From the NCBI GenBank assembly GCA_021502835.1, contig JAKFGP010000062.1, positions 86,332-150,331 on the forward strand: DNA of 64,000 nt, written 5' to 3'. A model generated the notes under the pieces. That model worked only from the letters and a program-made list of their open reading frames with translations. It was not told the origin of the DNA and did no database searches. Of the stretch, positions 40,328-50,521 are shown in pieces (within the stretch, counting starts at the first letter, position 1; each line of letters begins with the position of its first letter). This DNA is from Streptomyces thinghirensis (GTDB lineage Bacteria; Actinomycetota; Actinomycetia; Streptomycetales; Streptomycetaceae). Position numbers and translations under genes: made by a program.

Positions 40328-41209
40328 TCAGCCCTTCATGCCCGAGGTCGACAGGCCTTCCACCAGTCGCTTCTGGAAGATGAGGAAGCAGATGAGTGTC
40401 GGCAGGAGGGCGAGCGTCGACATGGCGAACATCGCGCCGAGGAGGAGCCGCTCGTCTGGTCCATGAACAGCGTCAGGCCGAGCGGGACGGTGAACTTGTC
40501 GTTCTGCTGCAGGTAGACGAGCTGGTGGAGGAAGTCGTCGTACGTCCAGATGAAGGTGAAGATCGTGGTGGTGATCAGAGCCGGCTTCATCAGCGGCAGG
40601 ATGATCTTCCAGTAGATCTGGAGGGGGTTGGCGCCGTCCATCATGGCGGCCTGGTCCAGCTCGCGCGGGATGGAGCGGATGAACTGGACCATCAGGGAAG
40701 ATGAAGAAGGCGTCCACCGCGAGGAACTTCGGCACGATGAGCGGCAGGAACGTATTGATCCAGGTCAGGTTGTAGAAGATCGTGTACTGCGGATCAGGAC
40801 GGCCTGCGTGGGCAGCATCAGCGTGCCGAGCATGAGACCGAACCAGATCTTCTTGCCGCGGAACTCGAAGCGGGCGAAGGCATAGGCCGCGAGCGAGCAG
40901 GAGATCACGTTTCCGATCACCGCGCCGATCGCGACGATCAGCGAGTTGGTGATGTAGAGCGAGAAGGGAGTTGCCGGAGCCGGTCCAGCCGTCGGAGTAG
41001 TTCTCCGGGTGCGGCGAGCTCGGGATGAGCCCCGGCTGGGTGAAGATCTCGGTGTCGGGCTTGAGGGAGCTGCTCAGCATCCACAGCAGCGGATAGAAGC
41101 ATGACGATGGCCACGCCGATGAGCACGGTGTGGATGAAGACGCGGCGTGGACCGGTAGCGGAGCGAAGCTCAGCAGCGGCGACTTCGGGGAGGTGGTGAC
41201 GGCGGACAT
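40328..41209 (-). CDS. Sugar ABC transporter permease, MalG/CUT1 type
   Basis: Inner-membrane permease of about 290 residues, ATG 41209. TM1 is broken by a frame change, then FYPLLWMLSSSLKPDTEIFT and PSSPHPENYSDGWTGSGN, the CUT1 signature after TM1. The later half has YNLTWINTFLPLIVPKFLAV, DAFFIF, MVQFIRSIPRELDQAAMMDG (EAA loop), ANPLQIYWKIILPLMKPALI and TTTIFTFIWTYDDFLHQLVY. It ends LICFLIFQKRLVEGLSTSGM and KG. The EAA loop and ending are diagnostic. It is third in the operon after the binding protein and first permease. No ATPase gene is nearby, so a shared MsiK-type ATPase may energise it, as is common in Streptomyces. Confidence 0.88.
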   Translation of the reverse strand: MSAVTTSPKSPLLSFAPLPVHAASSSTPCSSAWPSSCFYPLLWMLSSSLKPDTEIFTQPGLIPSSPHPENYSDGWTGSGNSLLALHHQLADRRDRRGDRKRDLLLARGLCLRPLRVPRQEDLVRSHARHADAAHAGRPDPQYTIFYNLTWINTFLPLIVPKFLAVDAFFIFPDGPVHPLHPARAGPGRHDGRRQPPPDLLEDHPAADEAGSDHHHDLHLHLDVRRLPPPARLPAAERQVHRPARPDAVHGPDERLLLGAMFAMSTLALLPTLICFLIFQKRLVEGLSTSGMKG

Positions 41210-41228
41210 GGTGGGAAGCGCTCCTCGC

Positions 41229-42213
41229 TCAGTCGTCGTAGTGGACCCAGTAGCGGCTGGCGATGAAGTTGACCGCCGTGAAGCCGGCGATGACCAGGAA
41301 CAGCACCCAGGCGAGCGCCGAGGCGTAGCCCCATCTGCAGGTCGGTGAAGCCCTTCTTGTACAGGTACAGCGAGTACAGCATGGTCGAGATGAGCGGTCC
41401 GCCGGATCCGTTGCTGACGACGAAGGCGGGGGTGAAGGTCTTGAAGGCGTCGATGATCTGCAGGACCACGTTGAAGAAGACGATGGGCGTGAGCAGTGGC
41501 AGGGTGATCCTGAAGAACCGGGTGACGGGACTGGCGCCGTCGATCGCGGCTGCCTCGTACACGTCCTTCGGCAGTTGCTTCAGGCCGGCGAGGAAGATGA
41601 CCATCGGGGTGCCGAACTGCCAGACGGCCAGCAGGATCAGCGTGTAGAGCGCGGTGTCGGGGCTGGAGATCCAGTCCTGGCCCTCGATGCCGAACCAGGC
41701 GAGGAAGTCGTTGAACAGGCCGTCGCCGCCGAAGAGCTGCCGCCACACGATGGCGATGGCGACCGCCCCGCCGAGCAGGGACGGCAGGTAGAAGGCGGCC
41801 CGGTACAGGCCGATGCCTTTAGGTCGCGGTTGAGCAGCATGGCCACCGCGAGGGCGAGCGCCAGCTTCAGCGGCACCGAGACGACGACGTACAGCAGGGT
41901 GGCGTGCACCGAGTCCCAGAAGACCGGGTCGTCGGTGAACATCTTGCTGTAGTTGTCCATGCCGACCCACCGCGCGGGCGTCAGCAGGTCGAAGTCGGTG
42001 AAGGACAGGTACAGCGAGTCGAGCATCGGGTAGATCGTGAGGCCGAACAGGCCGACGAACCAGGGCGCCAGGAAGAGGTACGGCCACCAGCCCCCGCCCC
42101 GCCCTCTCGCGAGACGGCGGCGCATGCGGTCGCGGTCCCGCTGGTCGGACCGGGTCGCGGTGGCGGACCGCTCCCCTCACGGCCTCGTCTGTCTTCGCGG
42201 TGGTCATACTCAT
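41229..42213 (-). CDS. Sugar ABC transporter permease, MalF/CUT1 type
   Basis: About 320 residues from ATG 42213 (MSMTTAKTDEAVRG). TM1 region WWPYLFLAPWFVGLFGLTIY is followed by PMLDSLYLSFTDFDLLTPAR and WVGMDNYSKMFTDDPVFWDS, typical of MalF-type proteins. Then come VVSVPLKLALALAVAMLLNR, AFYLPSLLGGAVAIAIVWRQ, LFGGDGLFNDFLAWFGIEGQ and LAVWQFGTPMVIFLAGLKQL. The EAA loop is PKDVYEAAAIDGASPVTRFF with RITLPLLTPIVFFNVVLQII. It ends near FTAVNFIASRYWVHYDD (composite) at 41229. Long parts are in one frame. It pairs with the MalG-type permease 20 bases downstream. Confidence 0.88.
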
Positions 42214-42299
42214 CTCTCTGGCCTCTCCGGGTTCACCCAGCGCCGACCGGCGGCGGTCCGCCCACGGCTCTCGAACGGCACGTCGGCCGAGCGGTGCGC

Positions 42300-43627
42300 T
42301 CAGCCGACCAGAACCCCGGCCGCTTGGTCGAAGAACTCGCCGAGTTGTGCCTTGATCGATTTCTTGCCGAAGGCGACGGCGAGGTTCGACTGGGAAGAGC
42401 AGGTCCCAGATCTGGTCGGCCCCTGCGGCGGGGGCGCGGGAGCGGGCAGGACGTCGGCCGCCTTGGAGACGCGCTTGGATATGTAGTCGGCCATCGCCAT
42501 GTTCCGCTTGTCCGTCTCGTTCAGGCCCGAGGCGATGAGGTTGCGGGCCTTCTCGGTCGGCGGGATGCCGCGTACAGCTGCATGTCCTTGATCGCCGTGG
42601 TGTCCTGGAGCGAAGAACGACATGATCTTGACGGAGTCGGCGACCCGCTTGCTGGCCTTGGTGGCGCTCAGCAGCACACCGCCGTTGACGAAGCTGCCCT
42701 CGCGGGCGCCGGACCCGTCGCCCTGCGGGGTGGGCAGGAAGTCGAGCTGCGCGTCGGTGATGGAGCCGCCGGCGCCGTAGACACCGATGTCGAAGGTGAA
42801 CAGGGCCTTGCCGATGACGACCGCGTTCTTGGTGAGGTCGTTGTGCGCGGCGGAGGTGATCGCAGGCGGCGGGCAGGCGTTGAGCTTGCGCATCTCCGCC
42901 CAGTACTCCCACCACTGCTGGAGGGTGTCGGCGGTGAAGCCGATCTTCTTGCCGTCGTCGGAGAAGAAGGTCTGGCCATGCTCGCGGGCGAAGACCTCGA
43001 AGGCCTGGAGAGCGCCGCCACCGACGTCGTCGACGCCGTGGACCTTGCCACCGCTCTTCTTGTGGACGTCCTGGGAGATCTTCCTCGGTCGGTCCACGTC
43101 CACTCGGGGTCCGGAACTCCAGACCCAGCTCCTCGAGGCCGCTGCGGTTGACGGTGAGCTGATTGACATCGATGCCGGACGGGACGCCGTACAGCTTGCC
43201 GTCGACGGTGCCGGCCGCGAGCAGGGTCTTGGAGAAGCCCGTGAGGTCCAGGTCTCGCCGACGTACTCGTCGATCGGGGCCAGGACGCCCCGCGCGCGTA
43301 CTGGGCCACCAGGGCGGTGTCCATCTGCAGCAGGTCCGGGGCGCTGCCGCCGGCGATGTTGGTGTTGAACTTGTCGAAGAACCCTTCGTATCCGAGTAGG
43401 TCTCCCGGATCTTGATCTTCGGGTTCTTCTCCTGGAAGTACTTCAGCGCCTTCTTGTAGGCGTTGTGCCGGTCGTCGCTGCCCCACCAGGTCACGGTCAG
43501 GTCGCTGCTGGTGCTGCCGGCGCCGGTGCCACCGCTGCAGGCGCTGAGCGCGCCGCCGAGGGTGCCGGCGACGGCGAGTCCAGCTCGCGGTGCGGAAGAG
43601 GGTTCTGCGCGAGATCTGGTGACCCAC
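42300..43627 (-). CDS. Sugar ABC transporter binding lipoprotein (SBP family 1)
   Basis: Extracellular sugar-binding lipoprotein of about 440 residues. GTG 43627 follows AGGAGG and opens VGHQISRRTLFRTASW, a Tat-like RR motif, then TLGGALSACSGGTGAGSTSS with a lipobox Cys. The mature part starts SDLTVTWWGSDDRHNAYKKA, LKYFQEKNPKIKIRETY, typical of family 1. Later are FNTNIAGGSAPDLLQMDTAL, YARGA, LYGVPSGIDVNQLTVNRSGL, GQTFFSDDGKKIGFTADTLQ, QWWEYWAEMRKLNACPPPAI and FDIGVYGAGGSITDAQLDFL. It ends LGEFFDQAAGVLVG. First gene of the operon. The linked alpha-mannosidase suggests a mannose-containing oligosaccharide as ligand. Confidence 0.88.
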
Positions 43628-43867
43628 CGGGTCCTCCTGGCGTACGTGACGGATCCCCGGCCGATCGAACGGCTCGGGCCTTGTCCATCGGGTCTGTTCC
43701 AAGGGGCAGGCGTCCCCGTGCGGCTGCGGCCTCGCCCGGCCGCTGCGCACTGACGGGCGGGGGATCCCCGGCCACTTCCGGGCCGCAGTCGTACGAGCGC
43801 GCCCTCGTACGGCTGCCGTACTTCGCGTACGGCCGGACGCCTCACCCGGAGCCGGGTCCCACCGGCT

Positions 43868-43885
43868 ATGGAAAGCGCTTGTCCG
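43868..43885. promoter_or_regulatory. LacI-type operator-like site upstream of the sugar ABC operon
   Basis: ATGGAAAGCGCTTGTCC contains the AAGCGCTT core of LacI-family and catabolite-type operators, with GG and CC flanks partly symmetric. It lies about 240 bases upstream of the binding-protein start and close to the 3' end of the ROK gene. No LacI gene is nearby. Confidence 0.35.
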
Positions 43886-43912
43886 GACATTGGCAGAACC
43901 ACGTGCGAGCCG

Positions 43913-45079
43913 TCAATGCTTGACCTGTCTGCCATCGGTCACGGTTTGACGTCCATGGGCCACGGCGAGCCGGCTCGCGCCCGCCACGGTGCCGGTGTCG
44001 CCCAGCATGCTGCTGACCACCTCGGTGGGCCAGCTCAGCCGCGCCAGCTCGGCCCGTACACCGCTCAGGAGCTGCGGATACGCGCCCGTGCCGCCCCCCA
44101 GCACGAGCAGCCCGGGGTCCAGTACGGCGGTCACCGCGGCGGCGAGCCGGCCGATGTCCGCCGCGTGCCGTTCCACCACGGCAAGGGCTGTGGCATGACC
44201 TTCGTCGGCGAGGGCGAAGAGGCGTTTCACCGTGCGGGGACACGGCCCCGCGGCGCTCTGCCAGGCATCCGCGGTCCTGCGCAGGAGGGAACGGGAGCCC
44301 ATGTGCTCCTCCAGAGCCTCCTGGCGCGGTTCACGGCTGTCGCTCCACGGGTAAGGCAGCCGGGCCACCCTCTCCGGCCGCACCGTTCGCCCCGCTGAGC
44401 ACATGACCGCCGACGACGATGCCCAGGCCGATGCCCACGCCGACGCGCAGGTAGCCGAAGGTGTCTCTGCCGCGCGCGGCACCCTCGTGCAGCTCGGCGA
44501 GCGCGGCGCAGTTGACGTTGTTCTCCAGGTGGACGGGAACACCCGGGGGCAGCGCGACGGCCATGGCGTCGTAGACGGGTCCGGCCTTGGCGGTCGCGGG
44601 ACGCATCCCGGCGCCTCGCCGGTCCTGTGCCGCGACGTCGCCCACCGCCACCACGATGGTCCGCAGCGGGGCGCCGGCCGGCAAGGCGTCCAAGGTCGCG
44701 CGCACGGTGTCGGCGGACTCCTCCCGCGACCCGGTCCCCTGGGCGAGCGAGGCTGCCGTCCAGAGCGCATCCCCCGCACCCGGGTGTGGCTGGGGCCGAG
44801 GTCGACGGCGAGTACGGCGCCGGCGGCGGGCCCGAGCCCGTAGACGGCGGCGGAGCGGCCGGTGCCGCCGGAGACGGTCCCGGAACGCGCGGCGAGTTCG
44901 GCTCTCTCCAGTTCGGCGACGGCCGAGGAGACGGTCGGCTTGGACAGACCCGCGCCGGCCGCCAACTGAGGCCGAGTGGCGGTGCCCTCCTGTGCCAGAA
45001 CGGCGAACACCGCGCGTGCGCTCTCACTCAGATTCAGGCTTCTCCCAGGTCGTGCCGCGGTGGTCCGGTGCGAGAGCAC
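43913..45079 (-). CDS. ROK-family transcriptional repressor
   Basis: About 385 residues from ATG 45079 (MLSHRTTAARPGRSLNLSES). The N-terminal winged helix reads ARAVFAVLAQEGTATRPQLA, AGAGLSKPTVSSAVAELERA, ELAARSG. The ROK sugar-kinase-like part begins SAAVYGLGPAAGAVLAVDLG. The middle lies in another frame: PVYDAMAVALPPGVPVHLEN, NVNCAALAELHEGAARG and GYLRVGVGIGLGIVVGGHVL, the ROK signature region. The end returns to the first frame: AADIGRLAAAVTAVLDPGLL, VLGGGTGAYPQLLSGVRAEL. It sits upstream of the ABC operon on the same strand and divergent from the phosphatase gene, with a palindrome in between. Likely sugar-responsive regulator of both units. Confidence 0.88.
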   Translation of the reverse strand: MLSHRTTAARPGRSLNLSESARAVFAVLAQEGTATRPQLAAGAGLSKPTVSSAVAELERAELAARSGTVSGGTGRSAAVYGLGPAAGAVLAVDLGPSHTRVRGMRSGRQPRSPRGPGRGRSPPTPCARPWTPCRPAPRCGPSWWRWATSRHRTGEAPGCVPRPPRPDPSTTPWPSRCPRVFPSTWRTTSTAPRSPSCTRVPRAAETPSATCASAWASAWASSSAVMCSAGRTVRPERVARLPYPWSDSREPRQEALEEHMGSRSLLRRTADAWQSAAGPCPRTVKRLFALADEGHATALAVVERHAADIGRLAAAVTAVLDPGLLVLGGGTGAYPQLLSGVRAELARLSWPTEVVSSMLGDTGTVAGASRLAVAHGRQTVTDGRQVKH

Positions 45080-45155
45080 GCCGCTGCGGTCCGGTCGAAC
45101 GCGGGCGGCGGCGGTCCGGTCGGAAAGGTTGCACGGAACCGGGATTCCCGTACCC

Positions 45156-45195
45156 TTGACGCACCCTACTTCGTTAGTTAACTTCCTAACGAAGT
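45156..45195 (+). promoter_or_regulatory. Promoter overlapped by a 10-bp-arm operator palindrome
   Basis: ACTTCGTTAG and CTAACGAAGT are exact inverted copies around TTAACTTC (45168-45195). A possible -35 TTGACG (45156-45161) and -10 TAACTT (45179-45184), 17 bases apart, place the palindrome over a promoter reading towards the phosphatase gene. It also lies 89 bases upstream of the ROK start, fitting ROK autoregulation and control of the divergent gene. Confidence 0.6.
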
Positions 45196-45404
45196 TGCGC
45201 GGTACCCGCCTGCCGTGCCCGTCAGAGCCCGTCCCGGGGCTCCCCCAGTACTTACGCGAAGAAAGAGCACCGTGCAGGACACGGCTCGCCCGCCGTTCGC
45301 TCCGCGTGTGCGGGAGGGTGCGTCACTCGCGCCCTCGTCCCCCCGCGCCCTTCGTCGTGACTCCCCACCCCACCCGTTGTGACTTCAGAAGGAAAGGCAC
45401 CCTC

Positions 45405-47325
45405 ATGCCCGGTGCGGTGCACCCCTGTTATCCCATGGACAGAGCCGCCGTCGACCGCCGGGCGTTCCTGGCCGGGCCTCCATGGGCGTCCCGGCCGGGC
45501 TGGCAGCCCTCCCACGGTCCTCTCTGGCCGGCGGCCGCCGCCTCGGCCGCCACCAACACCTCCGCCGCCTTCGTCGACGCGTACACCACGAACGTCATCG
45601 GCAATCGCACGCCCGAGACCAACGCGGCCGTGCACATCCTCGACGGCTTCGCCCGCATCTGGAAGACGGGTGCGGCCTGGGACACCGGCACCGCGCTCAT
45701 GCCCGGTGTCCTGCGCGCCGACATGCGGTACTGCGCCCGCGTCACCCGGAGTCGCACGGAGGCCGAGGCACGCACGGCCTTCATCCAGGACCGCCAGCAC
45801 CAGAGTTACGCGGTGATCACCGGGCTGGGCCCGCTCGCCGACCTGCAGCAGGAGTGGCGCCAAGGCCGTCACCGGCATCACCTCGGCGCCGGAGGGCGTC
45901 CCGGCGGACAGGGTCCACGACACGATCCCGGCCGACGCGCCGACCGGCTCAGCGCTGGGCGCCGGCGCCCACGACTCGGACCTCGGCAAGGTGGCGGGAG
46001 TCTCATCGACACCGTGCGCGGTCCGTTCGCCTCCAGCAACCCCTCCAAGCTCGCCTACCCAGTACCCCCGTCCATGGCGCATGAACGAGGACAGCGAGGT
46101 CATCGACACGGGGAGGACGGACGAACAGGGACTTCCCCGTGTACGAGTCCGACGTCGTGGTCGTACCGCAGTTGCTACGGCAGCGCGGCCCCGCACCCGC
46201 CGACGACGGCGGCTTCACCAGCGGGCACACGAACGCCTTCTACCTCGCGGCCCTGGCCTTGGGCTACGCGGTCCCCGAGCGGTTCCAGGAGCTGGTGGCC
46301 CGGGCCTCCGACTCGCCCACACCCGCATCGTGGCAGGCATGCACTCCACCGTGGACGTGGTCGGCGGCGGGTCCTCGCCACCGCCCTCGCGGCCGCGGCC
46401 CTCTCCGACCGGAAGAACGCAGGTCTGAAGGCGGCTGCCCCGCGCAGGCCGCCGCGTACTTCCAGGAAGATGACGGGCACGACCCCGGACACCCTCTTCA
46501 GTACGCGCACTCGGCCGGCCCGGACACCGACCCCTACGCTGACCGCCGCGCCAACCGGGCGGCGGTCGGGCCCCGGTTGACGTGACGTCCTGCCCGAGCG
46601 GCACACACGACCCCATGACCGTGCCGAAGGGCGCCGAAGTCCTGCTGGAGACGCGGCTGCCCTACCTCGGCGGCCCAGCGCCGCGAGGTGCTCAGAACGA
46701 CCGCGCTGCCCGCCGGGTACGTCCTCCTGGACGGCTTCGAGAAATGGGGGCGGCTGGACCTCTTCGCCGCCGCCGACGGTTACGGGGCCTTCGAGACGGA
46801 CGTGTCCGTCACTCTGGACGCCGACGCGTGGGGTTTCGCCGCCGCCGACACCTGGCGCAACGACATCGGCGGCGTGGGCGCGCTCGTCAAGCAGGGCAGC
46901 GGCACGCTCACCCTGACCGGCGACAACGACTAACCGGTGGCACCAGGCTGGAGAAGGGCGTCCTCGCCACCTGTTCGGCAACCGCGCTGGGCGGTGGTGA
47001 CGTGCGGGTGAGGGGCGGGGCACTGCGCGCGATGTCGCCGCTGCGGGTGCGCGGCTCGTACGTCCAGGGAGACCGGCACGACGCTCGACGTGACCCTCGC
47101 CGGGGCGCGCGTACCGGCGCTGGAGGTGAGCCGTCGGGTGCTGCTCGACCCGGGCAGCGGGCTCGTCGTCCGGCTCGAGGACTCCCTGCCGTGCGCGGCG
47201 GGGCGCCGTCCTGCCGGTGCTCGAGACTCCCGCGCTGCGGGGGCGGTTCGGCAGCATCACGGTGGACGGGTTCGACGCCGAGCCGGTCTTCACGCCCCGC
47301 GAGGCTGTCGGTACGGCTCGTCTGA
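45405..47325 (+). CDS. Secreted PAP2-family acid phosphatase with autotransporter-type repeat
   Basis: Exported phosphatase of about 630 residues. ATG 45405 opens an N-terminus with a Tat-like motif (AVDRRAFLAG) and a hydrophobic stretch. Then TSAAFVDAYTTNVIGNRTPE and AAVHILDGFARIWKTGAAWD. The catalytic blocks are K-x6-RP (KLAYQYPRP, composite), GGFTSGHTNAFYLAALALGY and RIVAGMHSTVDVVGG. After about 46560 comes a beta-rich C-terminus: VLLDGFEKWGRLDLFAAADG, VSVTLDADAWGFAAADTWRN, then VGALVKQGSGTLTLTGDND with YTGG and TRLEKGVL. This is a passenger-associated (PATR) repeat normally found in Gram-negative autotransporters. It ends LSVRLV at 47325. Frame changes are frequent. No beta-barrel domain is present. 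Confidence 0.78.
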
Positions 47326-47436
47326 CCGGCGCAGCCGGAGGTCCACGCTGACGACGGGTCGAGGTACACCCCGCCGGCCGAGGTTCACCTCCGCTGCTCG
47401 GTGGGCGAGTAAGCGTTCACCCTTGAGGAGGACTTC

Positions 47437-50400
47437 ATGCACGACGAACGCCGGCGCATCGAGGATCGCGCCCGGCGCCTTCACGAACAGCGTGTGAGGC
47501 CCGCGATCTACGCCGCCACCGTGCCCCTCGACACGGAGGCCTGGCAAGCGCCCTGGGGAGCCGTCCCCTTCGAGGCACGCTGCCGCGGCATCCCGAGCCC
47601 CTTCTCGATGGGCACCCCGTGGGGTCCGCCGGGGCATGACCTGGTCCCGGATACGCGGAAGGGTTCCGCGGAGTGGGCCGGCGAGGCGTGGAGGCCGTCA
47701 TCGACCTCGGTTTCGTCGGCGGCTGGCCCGGCACCAGGCCGAGTGCGCTCGTCCATCTCACGGACGGCACCCCGCTGAGGCCGTCAACCCCCTCAACCAG
47801 TACGTGCCCATCGCCCGTCCGCGCGCCGGCGGCGAGCGGATCGACTACCTGGTGGAGGCGGCCTCCAACCCGGACACTCGCCGACAACTTCTCGCGGACC
47901 ACACCGCTGGGCGACATCCTCACCGCCGGCGACAAGCCCCTCTGCATCTTCCGGCGCGCCGACATCGCCTGTCCTCGACGAGGAGGTGTGGCACCTCGAC
48001 CTGGACATCCAGCAGTGCTGCGCGAGCTGATGCCGGAGCTGGGCGAGCACGACCCACGCCGCCACGAGATCGCGCACGCCTTGACCGGGCCCTGGACCTG
48101 CTGGATCTGGAGGACGTCTCGGTACGGCCGCCGACGTACCCGGCCGCGCTGCGCCCCACCCTGTCCAGACCCGCGCATGCCAGCGCCTATGTCATCTCCG
48201 GTGTCGGCCACGCCCACATCGACTCCGCCTGGCTCTGGCCGATCCGGGAGACCAAGCGCAAGACGTCCCGCACCTTCGAATGTCACCGCGCTGCCGACGA
48301 GTACGCGGATTCGTCCTCGCCTGCTCACAGGCGCAGCAGTACGAGTGGGTGCGCGCCACGTACCCGAAGGTCTGGGCTCGCATCCAGGAATCGGTCGGGC
48401 GGGGCCAATGGTGCCGGTCGGCGGCATGTGGGTCGAGGCCGACGGCAACCTGCCCGGCGGTGAGGCCGTCGCCCGTCAGCTCGTCCACGGCAAGCGCTTC
48501 TTCATCGAGCAGTTCGGCGTCGAGACCAAAGGCGTCTGGCTGCCCGACTCCTTCGGCTACAGCGCGGCCTACCCGCAGCTCGCCAAGCTCGCCGGCAACG
48601 AGTGGTTCCTCACCCAGAAGATCTCCTGAACCAGACCAACAGGTTTCCCCACCACACCTCTGGTGGGAAGGGATCGACGGCACCCGGATCTTCACTCACT
48701 TCCCGCCGATCGACACCTACAACGCCCCGCTTCAGCGGCGAGGAAATGGGCCGCGCCACGCAACTACCAGGAGAAGGGCGTCGCCACCCGCTCGCTGGCC
48801 CCGTTCGGCTGGGGCGACGGCGGTGGCGGTCCCACCCGCGAGATCATGGAACGGGCCCGCAGGCTGGCCGATCTGGAGGGCTCGCCGAAGGTCGTCGTCG
48901 AGCACCCCGACGCTCTTCGCCGGGCGCGCCGCGAGGAGTACCCCGACCCCCGGTCTGGGTCGGCGAACTCTACCTGGAGCTGCACCGCGGCACCTACACC
49001 TCCGCAGGCCCGCACCAAGCAGGGCAACCGCAGAAGCGAACACCAGCCCGTGAGGCCGAGTTGTGGGCGACGACGGCCGCGCTGCACGTGCCGGAGTACG
49101 CCTACCCGTACGAGAGACCGACCGGCTGTGGAGACGGTCCTGTTCCACCAGTTCCACGACATCCTGCCGGGATCGTCGATCGCCTGGTGCACCGGGAGGC
49201 CGAGGCCGAGTACGCGCGTGGCGGAGGAGGTCGAGGATCTGACGGCCGGGGCGCTCGCGGCACTCGGCGCGGGCGGCCCCGTGTCTTCAACACGAGCCCG
49301 GTCGAGCGCCGGGAGGTCGTACGGACCGCCGACGGCTCCCTGGCCCACACCGTCGTCCCGGCGAACGGCTGCGCGCCCCTCGAGTCGGTGAGCGCCCCGG
49401 ACTGGTGATGCGTCGCCGGCCGCGTCCTGCAACGGCCTGGTCGTGGAGGTCGCCGAGGACGGCACCCTGGCTCTCCGTACGCGATCTGCGTGAAGCGGCG
49501 GCCGCGAGATTCTCGCCGGCCGGGGCAAACCCGGGTTGCGCCTGCACACCGACTTCCCGAACCACCGGGGACGCCTGAACGTCGACAAGCACTACCGGAA
49601 CGCTGCACAGACCTGTTGGACGCGCAGTCCGTCACGGTGGGTCAAGAGGAGGACCCGCTCGGGCGATCCGCGTGGAGCGCTCCTTCGGTGGGGGGTCCAC
49701 GATCGTCCAGACCGTCACTCTCGCGTGCCGGCAGCCCTCGCATCGACTTCGAGACGCACATCGACTGGCAGGAGGCCGAGAAGTTCTTCCAAGGTGCTTT
49801 CCAGTGGACATCCGGCCGCTCCACCTCCTCCGCCGAGATCGCCTTCGCCACGTCCAGCGCCCCACGCACACCAACACCAGCTGGGAGTCGGCTCCGCTTC
49901 GAGGTCCCCGGCTACCGCTGGTCCACATCGGCGAACTGGGTCTACGGCGTAGCGGTCATCAACGACCCCACCTACGGGGCACGATCACCGCTCGCGCACG
50001 GTCCGGGGAGGACGGCGGTACGACCATCACGGTCCGCCTCAGCGCTGCTCCGCGCCCCACGGATCCCGGATCCGAGGCAGACCAGGGGCAGGCACCGTTT
50101 CACGTACGCATTCGCTGCCGGGCGACGATCGAGGACGCGGTCGCCGAGGGCCGACGCGCTCTCTAACCTGCGCTCGCTGGCGGACTACTGCCGCCACCCC
50201 TTACGCCGGTCGTCCGTGGAAGGCACCGGAGTGACTGTCGAGGCGGTCACCGGGCTCGCCGACGACGCCTCGGGCGATGTCGTCGCGCCTCTACGAGTCC
50301 CGCGGTGGACGGCAGAGGCATCTCTGCGCACGGGTCTTCCCGGCGGACGCCCAGCTCACCTGACCTCCTGAACGCCCGCCGACGACGGCGGACGCGAACG

Positions 50401-50476
50401 GCGACAGCGTCCCCGTCACCCTCCGCCCCTTCGGAGGGATCCAGACCTCTACAGCTGCGATCGTGCGGATACCTGA
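47437..50476 (+). CDS. GH38 alpha-mannosidase
   Basis: Retaining alpha-mannosidase of about 1,010 residues, start ATG 47437 after GAGGAGGA. The N-terminal domain has ERRRIEDRARRLHEQRVRPA and AVIDLGFVGGWPGT. The catalytic domain has the zinc motif VISGVGHAHIDSAWLWPIRE, EWVRATYPKVWARIQESVGR, MWVEADGNLPGGEAVARQLV and the nucleophile Asp in KGVWLPDSFGYSAAYPQLAK. Then FLTQKISWNQTNRFPHHTF, TRIFTHFPPIDTYNAP and FGWGDGGGGPTREIMERARR. C-terminal beta domains include DFETHIDWQEAEKFFQGAF and end near IQTLQLRSADT at 50476. No signal peptide, so it probably acts on imported oligosaccharides. Frame changes are frequent. It follows the phosphatase gene and may be co-transcribed. Confidence 0.9.
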
Positions 50477-50521
50477 GCAGGCTCCGTGACGCTCGGTGTT
50501 GGGGCCGGCCGAGTGTCGGCC

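Noticed and set aside
41170..43935. A 921-codon minus-strand frame apparently fusing a binding protein and a permease
   Set aside because: The fusion arises because frame changes remove stops. Each gene has its own start, ribosome binding site and family-typical end, so they are separate genes.
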